Source of the DNA: Mesostigma viride
Taxonomy: Eukaryota > Streptophyta > Mesostigmatophyceae > Mesostigmatales > Mesostigmataceae
NCBI GenBank assembly: GCA_009746045.1
Contig: RPFO01000225.1
Coordinates: 979,090-1,043,089, forward strand
DNA: 64,000 bases
Direction of reading: 5' to 3'
The translations under genes were made by a program, and so were the position numbers. The notes under the pieces were generated by a model. It was not told the DNA's origin, did no database searches, and saw nothing but the letters and a program-made list of their open reading frames with translations. Every line of letters begins with the position of its first letter. Within the stretch, counting starts at the first letter, position 1. Of the stretch, positions 55,627 through 64,000 are shown one piece after another.

Positions 55627-57546
55627 CTAATAACCAAAGCCAAGGAGAGACAAAGAGAACACCAAGGCAGCCAAAGCGACGCCAATCTGTGCAAGGGCTC
55701 GGAGGCCCTCTGCGGCACTGCGGGGAGGAGGGGGGCGTGAAACTGGTGGTGGCGACCGTGGTGGCGGTGGTGGCGGCGACGCAGTCCCGGCCGCCTCCAC
55801 GCAGTGGTGGCAGGTGAGGCGGTTATCTGGGTCCATGGCAGTCTTGACTGCCTCGAGGCGCGCGTACTTGTCGCCATAATAGCGCGTCTTCCAGTCGGTC
55901 AGGTCGTAGGCGCTCTCACTAAAGTACGAGTTGGCGCCCAGCGCGTACACCTCGTCCAGGCTGCTTGGCTCGATGATGGTGAACACCAGGTGCAGCAGCG
56001 CGGAGCGGAAGCCAGAGCTAATGGACACGTTGGAGGCGCCCGCGCCCACCGCATCCAGGGACCCCAGGTTACCCGTGATGTCGTTGTAGATCTCGAAGGG
56101 AGAGCAGAAGTCGGTCGTCTTGCAGTTGCCCATGTGGCGCTTGAGCAGCGGTGCGACAGTCCCGTTGGCGATCACCGCGCGGCTCAACATGACCGAGGGA
56201 ACACCGCCGCCATACGCGATTTCTGGCCTGGGCGCGTAGTAGTTAGCGAGCGGGATGATCGGCTCCAGGCCGAGCGTCTTGCCGATCTCCCACCAGTTGG
56301 GGAAGCTCTCCTCCGTGTCCTCCGTGCGGTAGTCCGCGCTGATGTTCCTGAGCCCCTGCCACTTGTCGCGCACGCCCTCCTCGTTGATGCTGCCCTGGAA
56401 GTAGTACTTGGTGACAACGCTCCACCTGGCAGCGCAGGCGCCCTCGTCCTTCACAGGTGTCAGGAAGAAAAGGCCGCCCCACTTGGTGTCGAGCGTCTGC
56501 GCCCACTCCAGGTAGCCGTCCAGGAGCGCGTGCAAAGCGGTCTCGCCCGCGCCACAGTAGGACCCCTCCCACATGGCGGTCACACGGGTGAACCCCCCTG
56601 CAGGGATGTTGTGGACGCGCAGCGTGATAGCCGTCACCACGCCCCACGTGGACCCCCCGCCACCGCGCATGGCCAGCCACAGCTCGCTGCTGGTGCTGTG
56701 CGTCCACTCGGTGCTGTTCGGGCGCTGGCGGTATGTGCCAAGCGCGTTGGCCCGCACACGGTCACCATTGGCAGCAATCAGCTCAATCTCGAGAATGTTG
56801 TCAACGCCAAGGCCACGGGAAGGGGCCATGGGGCCATGGCCGCCACCCAGGGACCAACCCACAACGCCGACGGTCGCTGCCCACCCACTGGACAGGAACC
56901 GGTTCTGCTCGGCCGCTGCCTTGTGCGCCTCCCCGAACACCATGCCCGCGCCCAGCCTCACGCTAGGGCTGCCCAGCCCCTTGGCATCCGTCAGATCGAA
57001 CTCGGCGCCCTTCAAGAAGATGGTCCGAATCAGCAGCCCGTCGTCGCAGCTGTGGCGGTTGAGGAAGTCATGGCCAGTACCGGCCACGCAGACCTTCAGG
57101 TCATGGGCAGTTGCAAATAACACGAGCTCTTGGATGTGCTGCCAAGTCAAGGGGAAGGCAGTAAAGGCGGGTTGCCAGCCTTCATGGGGCGCATTGCGCG
57201 CGGTGACAACGCAGTAGGGGTCAAAGGTACCATCTTCGAAGCACGTGCCCGTCTGTGCTGTCACGTCCTCGGCATAGATTGGTTGAAGACCCGTGCTCTG
57301 GAAGAAGCCCCACATGGGCTGGTTATTCTCTCCATCCAGCGATGCAGGAATTGCTGTGGGATAAGGGTTCCCAGGACCTGCCCACGAAAGAGTACGGTTG
57401 GCTTCTGGGCTAAGCTTGGCACTTAAGGCCGCCAACTGTGCTGCCGTTGGCCAGCACGCCGAGCCGGGCGTGCAAAACCCGTCTGCATGCCCTAGTACAG
57501 AAAGGGCGAGGATTGCCGCAATTGCGGCTATCCAACTCGTCGCCAT
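55627..57546 (-). CDS. Secreted FAD-linked oxidase, berberine-bridge-enzyme-like
   Basis: 639 residues from MATSW; an upstream in-frame Met at 57633 would add 29 residues and bury the signal peptide. Residues 1-22 are a hydrophobic signal peptide. The FAD_binding_4 (PCMH) fold follows, with VAGTGHDF (His159, the usual site of covalent FAD attachment) and ATVGVVGWSLGGGHG. The second flavin link of berberine bridge enzymes, a Cys two residues after the Gly of G-x-C-P-T-V-G, is Ala223 here, so only one covalent bond is expected. The BBE C-terminal domain ends YYGDKYARLEAVKTAMDPDN. A Pro-rich stretch and a hydrophobic end (about 21 residues) suggest a GPI or membrane anchor on the cell surface. 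The family oxidises alcohols, sugars or alkaloids with oxygen; the substrate here is unknown. No introns, unlike the other two genes. Confidence 0.92.
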   Translation of the reverse strand: MATSWIAAIAAILALSVLGHADGFCTPGSACWPTAAQLAALSAKLSPEANRTLSWAGPGNPYPTAIPASLDGENNQPMWGFFQSTGLQPIYAEDVTAQTGTCFEDGTFDPYCVVTARNAPHEGWQPAFTAFPLTWQHIQELVLFATAHDLKVCVAGTGHDFLNRHSCDDGLLIRTIFLKGAEFDLTDAKGLGSPSVRLGAGMVFGEAHKAAAEQNRFLSSGWAATVGVVGWSLGGGHGPMAPSRGLGVDNILEIELIAANGDRVRANALGTYRQRPNSTEWTHSTSSELWLAMRGGGGSTWGVVTAITLRVHNIPAGGFTRVTAMWEGSYCGAGETALHALLDGYLEWAQTLDTKWGGLFFLTPVKDEGACAARWSVVTKYYFQGSINEEGVRDKWQGLRNISADYRTEDTEESFPNWWEIGKTLGLEPIIPLANYYAPRPEIAYGGGVPSVMLSRAVIANGTVAPLLKRHMGNCKTTDFCSPFEIYNDITGNLGSLDAVGAGASNVSISSGFRSALLHLVFTIIEPSSLDEVYALGANSYFSESAYDLTDWKTRYYGDKYARLEAVKTAMDPDNRLTCHHCVEAAGTASPPPPPPRSPPPVSRPPPPRSAAEGLRALAQIGVALAALVFSLSLLGFGY

Positions 57547-58040
57547 AGTCTTGCCTAGTCCGGTCGATGCAATCAGCGGAGACGACAATTTAGGCTGCGG
57601 CGGTCCTCGTCGCGAGGTGAGGCTAATATCCAAATTTTAGTAACAACAAGCGCTCTTATCTCTACCGTGTCGTGCATGGCGTGCCGCCACCGTCGATTGT
57701 GCGTGCTCACCCAAAAGAGGCTTTCGAAGATTTGAGTTTTCAGGTGTGGATTGAGAGAAGTCTCACGTGACCGCTCGCCTATTTAGTAGTATTTACGCAG
57801 TGCACTAGTACCCGTTAGTTGGTAACTGCCACGCTGATGCTGTGTTTATTGGAGATTATTGGCTCGTTACTGCCCACCCACGCGGCCAGGCCTACAGTTC
57901 TGTAGGACGTAGTGTTCTGTACGACGGCCGACGGGTGAACTGCGGTCTGCCCCCGTGCCCCTCCAACAGGTAACTGATAACGGTTGTAGCCAACTAGCCA
58001 TGTAGGCCACGATAACCCTGCGACAACAACAAATCCGGGC
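57547..58040. promoter_or_regulatory. 5' flank of the oxidase gene
   Basis: Unique sequence upstream of the minus-strand start. Nothing I can name as a promoter element. It ends at the first GTT array. Confidence 0.3.
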
Positions 58041-58051
58041 GATATTTTTCA

Positions 58052-58052
58052 G

Positions 58053-58094
<42 letters not shown>

Positions 58095-58397
58095 CCACCG
58101 CGCCACAGGCACTAAGCCGCCCCGCCCACCGCCGGTGGCTTGCGCCACCTTTACCCCAGTCAACCCGTCGCCCCTCGGGTTGGGGACAACGCCTCCACCA
58201 TCCGACGGCCCCAATCCCTCGCGTCGCGTCTATGTGGTTTTTCGGCTACTACTTTGCGGTTTTCGGCTACCACTTTGCGGTTTTTCGGCTACCACTTTGC
58301 GGTTCTCGGGTGTACCTGTCCGTCTGTCCGTCAGATTCACCCATCTGACGGTCGTAAAACGTTGGGAGAGTAAATGGGTGGGAGAGATGAGCATTCC

Positions 58398-58433
<36 letters not shown>

Positions 58434-58435
58434 GT
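58052..58435. repeat. Two TTG triplet arrays and a 22-bp tandem repeat
   Basis: About 14 TTG/GTT triplets (58052-58094) and about 12 (58397-58433) flank a segment with three copies of a unit like ttcggctaccactttgcggt (about 58238-58302). Triplet tails of this kind occur at the 3' ends of some LINEs, but no element body is recognisable between them. Confidence 0.8.
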
Positions 58436-58559
58436 CCCACGCCGCACATGGGCAGCAGAGAATCTATAGTGGCCGAGGGCCGGATATATATAGTATCGGT
58501 GGTACTATCGGGGCACTGGGACATGGACGGTTGCATCATCGGATACCTCTATGAGTGAG

Positions 58560-59440
58560 TTCACAGCAAGATGTATCCTACACAGTACTGTAGCAATCGA
58601 TCGCACGCCAAGTAGCCTCGATGGGACCATATTTTTCAGACTCATTAGTCTGGATGCGCATCCAGACTCACCCAAGCCTATTGGCGCGGTACTCCAAGCA
58701 GTTCCGTAGCCTGCATACAAGGATCGCCTGTCGGCCTGTGGGCCCGCGGGCGCGTAAATTACTGTCTACAGGCCGTAAGTGCAAGACAGCAGACCCCCGG
58801 CAGCCATGGCGGGAGAAACATTCAGGATATTTACGGGGGCGGCATGGACATTCACCTAAACGTAGATTGACGTCTCAATACCTTGTTTCTCAGCACGAAA
58901 GTTAGCGTTAATTTCAATTCGATAGATAAGGCATTTTATCATGGATTTTCTCCAGAGCTTGACAGTGCTTGTCGTGGAAGACTGGCCCAATCCAGTAAAT
59001 CAAGTGTCGGCATTACTATCGATTGTTCCTTTGGACTGCTGCATTTGCCGATTGAGCTATACTTCGAAGAGTGATATTGCCTTGTTATGTTGCCAGGCGG
59101 AGCAAATGTCGCCAGGCGAGTTACCGTCGACTGTGCTCGTCATCACCTTGCAACCGTTGCAAGTACATGCACCTGGCGAGCGGGGTTGCTGGTGTTCTTT
59201 TCTTTCCTGCGAGCTGTCTTGGTTCTTCTGCGTTGTGCATTGTTTCTCGATGCATGTAGGAGCGCGCATATAAGCGGGCTTGCTTTCTTTGGGTCAGGTC
59301 CCGATGGTGCGTTGTCAATCGAGGGAGCCCGTCATAATTATTTTTATTGTTTTTATTTTTTATTTTTAAGCAGGCGTGCTTGTTGGGTATGGTTATTTAC
59401 TTGTGGTTATATACTTCATACTTATGGCTATATACTTTAT
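58560..59440. other. No gene recognised
   Basis: Several short open frames exist but none has a recognisable motif, and they overlap each other on both strands. A T-rich stretch lies near 59337-59370. Confidence 0.4.
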
Positions 59441-59454
59441 AGTATTGTTCGCTG

Positions 59455-60215
59455 CCGAGCAGCCATGGCTGTCATGGCTATCATGGCTGTCATGGCTGTC
59501 GTGGCTGTCATGGCTGTCATGGCTGTCAAGGCTGTCATGGCTGTCATGGCCGTCATGGCCGTCATGGCCGTCATGGCCGTCATGGCCGTCATGGCCGTCA
59601 TGGCCGTCATGGCCGTCATGGCCGTCATGGCCGTCATGGCCGTCATGGCCGTCATGGCCGTCATGGAAGTCATGGAAGTCATGGCCGTCATGGCTGTCGT
59701 GGCTGTCGTGGCTGTCGTGGCTGTCGTGGCTGTCATGGCCGTCATGGCCGTCATGGCCGTCATGGCCTTCATGGCCGTCATGGCCGTCGTGGCCGTCGTG
59801 GCCGTCGTGGCCGTCGTGGCCGTCGTGGCCGTCGTGGCCGTCGTGGCCGTCGTGGCCGTCGTGGCCGTCGTGGCCGTCGTGGCCGTCGTGGCCGTCGTGG
59901 CCGTCGTGGCTGTCGTGGCTGTCGTGGCTGTCGTGGCTGTCGTGGCTGTCGTGGCTGTCGTGGCCGTCATGGCCGTCATGGCTGTCATGGCCGTCATGGC
60001 TGTCATGTCGTGGCTGTCGTGGCTGTCGTGGCTGTCGTGGCTGTCGTGGCTGTCGTGGCTGTCGTGGCTGTCGTGGCTGTCGTGGCTGTCGTGGCTGTCG
60101 TGGAGTGTCATGGCTGTCATGGCTGTCATGGCTGTCATGGCTGTCATGGCTGTCATGGCTGTCATGGCTGTCATGGCTGTCATGGCTGTCATGGCTGTCA
60201 TGGCTGTCATGGCTG
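59455..60215. repeat. 9-bp minisatellite (ATGGCTGTC family), about 84 copies
   Basis: Units are catggctgt, catggccgt, cgtggctgt and cgtggccgt, grouped in blocks of one type: CATGGCC at 59548-59660, CGTGGCC at 59785-59905, CGTGGCT at 59910-60105, CATGGCT at 60110-60210. Rare odd units (tggaagtca, tggccttca, a 4-bp gap near 60007, tggagtgtca near 60103) mark block edges. The long MAVMAV and DSHDGHD frames are artefacts of a period divisible by three. Confidence 0.95.
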
Positions 60216-60698
60216 CCATTGTTGTCGCCGCTATCGTTCCATATGGTCGATATGCGTTCAGTACTGCCTAGGTGTCTTGCATCGCTGACTTTTGTGCCCG
60301 TTTGCATCTCTGGGTTATTAACATAGCTGTATTGCTTGCATTGGTGGCTGTCTGTGATTGTTTGCCTTGTTGGTGCATGTGGTGATGGAACATGGGCCTC
60401 TGTTGAGAGGTCACGCAGCATTGACAGTGCTGTACACAATGTGCGGCAATTTTTGGCAGGTCGCCACCTTTCATCGTCTGAGTGGGCCCCACACGCAATC
60501 AGCCTCAACTAGTTATCTATGTACTAGGAGATTGGGGATGTGATATCGTCTTTGTGGTAAGTGCTCGCGGTGCTTGCTGCATGTGTGCTGGCTAGTGTTG
60601 GCATGTTGCTGGCTTGCTGGCTTTCTGGCTTTCTTGCATGCATCATGTGCATCTCTTGCGTTGTCGATGAGTACGGTGGGCAGACGCTGGCTGCTCAA

Positions 60699-61237
60699 TT
60701 AAAGGAGAGTGATGTCGTTGGCATAAATAAGCTCAGTGAGTAAATTCTGCTTGTTAGTCGGCCCCCCGTCCCCGGGCGCAGCCTGAATCTCGAGGCCTGG
60801 TGCACGGCCAGCAATGCTAGCAAAGCGGGCCCGTGCCTGGCGCACAACATAATTTAATCCACTACAATACAGTAATCCACTACAATAACGAACAGGTACG
60901 GTGATGCAGGACGCAGCCCTGCCAGACGCCGGTCTGCAACTTGGACATGGCGGGGTATTGCCGTGTTGAGCGCGCACTGAGGTGGTCGACCCCTCATACA
61001 GCGAGCGGATGACAGCAATCAGGGGGGTGGGTCGACGCGAGCGCGGGCCAGAACGGCCCAAAGAGCGTCCCAGAGAACAGAGTAAAATGCCTTGATAAAT
61101 GCGACGAAGATTGAGACGGCGGGAAACTCTGTCTCCATATTACAGACAAACCATGGGGCTCCACATGTTAAAGAATATATCCACGAGCCACGAGCCACGA
61201 GGTAGCCATGGCTGACGGCGGCGCTCATAACTTTCAC
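60699..61237 (-). pseudogene. LINE reverse transcriptase fragment, inactive
   Basis: Minus-strand pieces in two or more frames cover reverse transcriptase motifs. FVAFIKAFYSVLWDALWAVL is the motif A region (61150-61090), where F-V-D-F-x-K-AFD-S is expected. LIAVIRSLYEG follows, then a GVWQGCVL equivalent in another frame near 60925, and LTELIYANDITLL is the YADD region (60740-60700). The catalytic Asp residues are replaced (Ala and Tyr in motif A, Asn in YADD) and frames are broken, so it is dead. It is the only reverse transcriptase core visible in the window. Confidence 0.75.
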
Positions 61238-61420
61238 GTTTGAGCACCGAATTTAGCCGTGAATATCACAATCGACGCGTCTTTCTACGACGCACATGCT
61301 GAAATAGATAGACCGTGGCCATGTACATGTACGCCTCCTACAGGCACTATACCAGCTGAGCCACGCGCCTTATTTAGACACGTACATGTGTGCCTATGAT
61401 GTGCCACACCCCAGATGATT
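61183..61420 (+). mobile_element. Joined 5' UTR and 3' UTR scraps of ORF1-type elements
   Basis: 61183-61305 matches the subfamily B 5' UTR (taactttcacgtttgagc and the following 80 bp) and stops before ORF1. 61306-61420 matches the 3' block at 45525-45655. A copy with all of ORF1 deleted, or two fragments joined, would explain this. Confidence 0.6.
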
Positions 61421-61975
61421 AATTAATTAATTAGAAACATAACTCCGTTGGGAGTACATGTAGCACATATCCCTGAGAAGGGGCATATGGCTTTTAATAC
61501 ATTCTGGGCTACTTCCTGCAAGGGTGGGAATGTAAGCTACCCTTGCTCTAGGTGCACCAGGGCACCTGCACCCTCATGATCTTCACACTATGCCCATGCA
61601 GCTAAGGGGGAGTATGTCATGTGGGGGAAGATCATCATGGCTATACAAGAGCTAGGGCATGGCTTCTCGACAGAGAGCATCTCTCTGCGTAGCATTGAAT
61701 TGAATTGAATTGAATTGAATTGAATTGAATTGAATTGTAACATAACTCCGTTGGGAGCGGTATATGTAGCACGTAGCCCTTGAGAGGGGGCATATGGCCT
61801 ATCATACATCCTAAGCTACTTCCTGCAAGGGTCATGGGGATGTAAAGGACCCTTGCTCTAGGTGCACCAAGGCACTTGCATCCCCATGATCTTCAAGCTA
61901 TGCCCAGCGAAGGGGGAGCCTGTCATGGGGGCCGGGGGAAGATCAGCATAGCTATACAAAAGCTAGGGCAAGAAT
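61420..61975 (-). mobile_element. Two tandem 5'-truncated subfamily B tails
   Basis: Copy 1 has a TTAA tail (61420-61433), stem-loop (61440-61454) and 3' UTR to about 61693. Copy 2 has a nine-unit pentanucleotide tail (61694-61738), stem-loop near 61745-61758 and 3' UTR to about 61970. The different tail repeats show that they are separate insertions. Confidence 0.75.
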
Positions 61976-61998
61976 CCGAAGAAGGACATGAGTTACGG

Positions 61999-64000
61999 AC
62001 AATGAATGCCGAGTTGTGCTGCCGCAACTGTAAGAGTAACTACATATCCTTGAGACCCATCGAAATCACCACAGACCGACCATGACGCCACTGTGGCGCA
62101 ACAGTGTTTACTTACGTCATAATCTATATCAACTGTGTGACTCTGCGCTCATGTCCCAGTTACTGGCACACTGGCCAACGACGAACCGGCCCTTTCCCGG
62201 GACTGTTCCCGGGTCAGCAGAACGTTTCTCGTCCACAATGCCAACAACATCCCAACCGGATCAAACCATTGTCAATCTTATCAACCATCGTCATGGCAAC
62301 GACATGCAACCACTCACGGGGGCTGCTCCGGGCTGTTCGAGAAGTTTAACCCCATGAAGACAACAAACTAGTTGTGAGGGAGAGAAACGAGCGAACAACG
62401 ACCACCATGGCCGCTGCGCTGCTCCTAAATACCTCCAAAAATCCCGGCATCCATGCGCTGTCGCATTTGCCAGCAAGCCGCCTGACGTGCAGTTAGACTG
62501 CCAGCAAAATGCAGAGCAAGTCTGTTCGACAACCACGTGCGAGCCAGCACACCGCACACTACGATCTGCGTATCTAGCTTTGTCAGATGGACTGAACATC
62601 ATTCCGTCTGGACAATACAAAAGATTCATAACTGCCAAATGTCACGCACCGGAATATTGCGCAAGCCACCAAGGCTTTGCGCCCCAAAGTCTTGCGCCTG
62701 AACCTAAGTCAGGTCACCTAAGACTGTCACTCTAGAAATTCAGGCCTTTCCGGCGCGGCGCTCCACACCGGCCCAAGGAACAAAGCCTGCGGCCTACTGA
62801 ATCGGAACCAACCAAACGTCGGTAACGATTCCGATTACGGCAACCGCGTAACTTCTTGAGTGCACGGACGTAAATGATCACGGACGTGACAGCTGTCGCG
62901 TTTGCGTGCCATTATATCCTAGCCTATCACTTGGAAGGCATATCCATAGCAATAGAGTACTCTTGTGTGTGATCCACTATATTCCCCCCCACTTTTTAGC
63001 TCGAAAAAATGAAGAGCCAAAAAGTCAAAAAGAGGATCACATAGGGAAAAAAAAATTCCCACGACAGGACCACACATGCTTTTCAAATAGGCTAAGCAAT
63101 AACCTCTTCAGTGCTTTTTCAAGGATAAGCATAACCCTCTTCATGGCTTTTTCAAGGATAAGCCTAATCCTCTTCATAGCTTTTTAAAGGATAAGCTTAA
63201 TCCTCTTCCAAGTGCTTGATTCTGCAAGCAGCTTGGGTATATCTCCGGCTCAGGCTGATCAAATATCTCCGGCTCAGGCTGTCCGAACTGAACCCGCCAA
63301 GGGTTGTTCGCTCGTTTAAATAAAGTGGAAATGATAGGTGTGGTCCTTGACGGCACCACCACCTTCATGACAGGCAGCGCAGCCAGCCGATATTTATATT
63401 ATGAAGATTGCAATAATGCTTTATGATGAAAGCAATGCCCAAACCATTCATTCCATAACATTTGACAAATTACAATGAATGCCGAGTTGTGCTGCCGCAA
63501 CTGTAAGAGTAACTACATATCCTTGAGACCCATCGAAATCACCACAGACCGACCATGACGCCACTGTGGCGCAACAGTGTTTACTTACGTCATAATCTAT
63601 ATCAACTGTGTGACTCTGCGCTCATGTCCCAGTTACTGGCACACTGGCCAACGACGAACCGGCCCTTTCCCGGGACTGTTCCCGGGTCAGCAGAACGTTT
63701 CTCGTCCACAATGCCAACAACATCCCAACCGGATCAAACCATTGTCAATCTTATCAACCATCGTCATGGCAACGACATGCAACCACTCACGGGGGCTGCT
63801 CCGGGCTGTTCGAGAAGTTTAACCCCATGAAGACAACAAACTAGTTGTGAGGGAGAGAAACGAGCGAACAACGACCACCATGGCCGCTGCGCTGCTCCTA
63901 AATACCTCCAAAAATCCCGGCATCCATGCGCTGTCGCATTTGCCAGCAAGCCGCCTGACGTGCAGTTAGACTGCCAGCAAAATGCAGAGCAAGTCTGTTC
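61999..64000. repeat. Long direct repeats, possible LTR pair
   Basis: 61999-62527 and 63472-64000 (window end) read as the same sequence, at least 529 bp, spaced 1,473 bp. The repeat may continue past the window. The left copy lies directly beside a retroelement 3' UTR that breaks off at 61970. The DNA between (62528-63471) has no gag or pol frame. The arrangement fits a terminal-repeat element in miniature, a recombined LTR element or a plain duplication. No primer-binding site or polypurine tract was convincing. Confidence 0.6.
63103..63220. repeat. 33-bp tandem repeat, about 3.5 copies
   Basis: Units contain gctttttcaaggataagc with a few changes and end in a partial unit. They lie between the two long direct repeats. 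A two-copy atctccggctcaggctg repeat follows at about 63241-63282. Confidence 0.85.

Noticed and set aside
55804-57120. 438-residue plus-strand frame
   Set aside because: It is exactly antisense to the oxidase, which has clear motifs; high GC keeps the opposite frame open.
58054-58554. Poly-Leu and poly-Asn open frames
   Set aside because: They translate TTG/GTT triplet arrays and have no domain on either side.
59087-60508. Long MAVMAV, PSWPSW and DSHDGHD frames
   Set aside because: Artefacts of a 9-bp repeat; no conserved flanks.

Overview
The window looks like nuclear DNA of a green-lineage eukaryote, most likely a chlorophyte or prasinophyte alga. Two genes have many introns with GT-AG borders, long microsatellites and minisatellites are common, non-LTR retroelement debris is abundant, and the RAD51D protein aligns better with the plant form than the animal form. 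The species cannot be named from the sequence.

Three host genes are supported. (1) A RAD51D recombinase on the minus strand (about 9038-20881, nine recognisable exons). Its fourth intron is 6.3 kb and holds a roughly 4-kb, 27-bp minisatellite and a short TTAA-flanked piggyBac-like element. (2) A giant coiled-coil protein on the plus strand (21834-43552). I assembled 24 exons by reading splice sites and phase, giving about 3,348 residues. It diverges from RAD51D across a 950-bp intergenic region. (3) A single-exon secreted FAD-linked oxidase of the berberine-bridge type on the minus strand (55627-57546).

The rest is repeat landscape. 1-9000 holds degraded LINE pieces, a 1.5-kb tetranucleotide array and a broken palindrome. 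43700-55400 is a nest of retroelements carrying only an L1-ORF1-like protein gene. One copy (51719-53656) is complete, with an 11-bp target-site duplication, and sits inside an older copy. Another copy (47246-48595) has been hit in its 3' UTR by a 1,010-bp terminally redundant element made of a 393-bp unit, flanked by a 9-bp duplication. A 586-bp inverted-repeat element lies at 54815-55400. 57800-64000 holds triplet repeats, a 9-bp minisatellite, a dead reverse transcriptase fragment, retroelement tails and a direct-repeat pair reaching the window edge.

Three observations stand out. First, three RAD51D introns (4, 7 and 8) begin with tandem duplications that contain the 5' splice junction itself; one has grown to about 145 copies. 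Second, the ORF1-only elements and an ORF2-type LINE tail end in the same small stem-loop with paired stem changes, which suggests one reverse transcriptase serves both. Third, the 393-bp tRNA-like, hairpin-rich unit inserts as a redundant multimer without any coding capacity.
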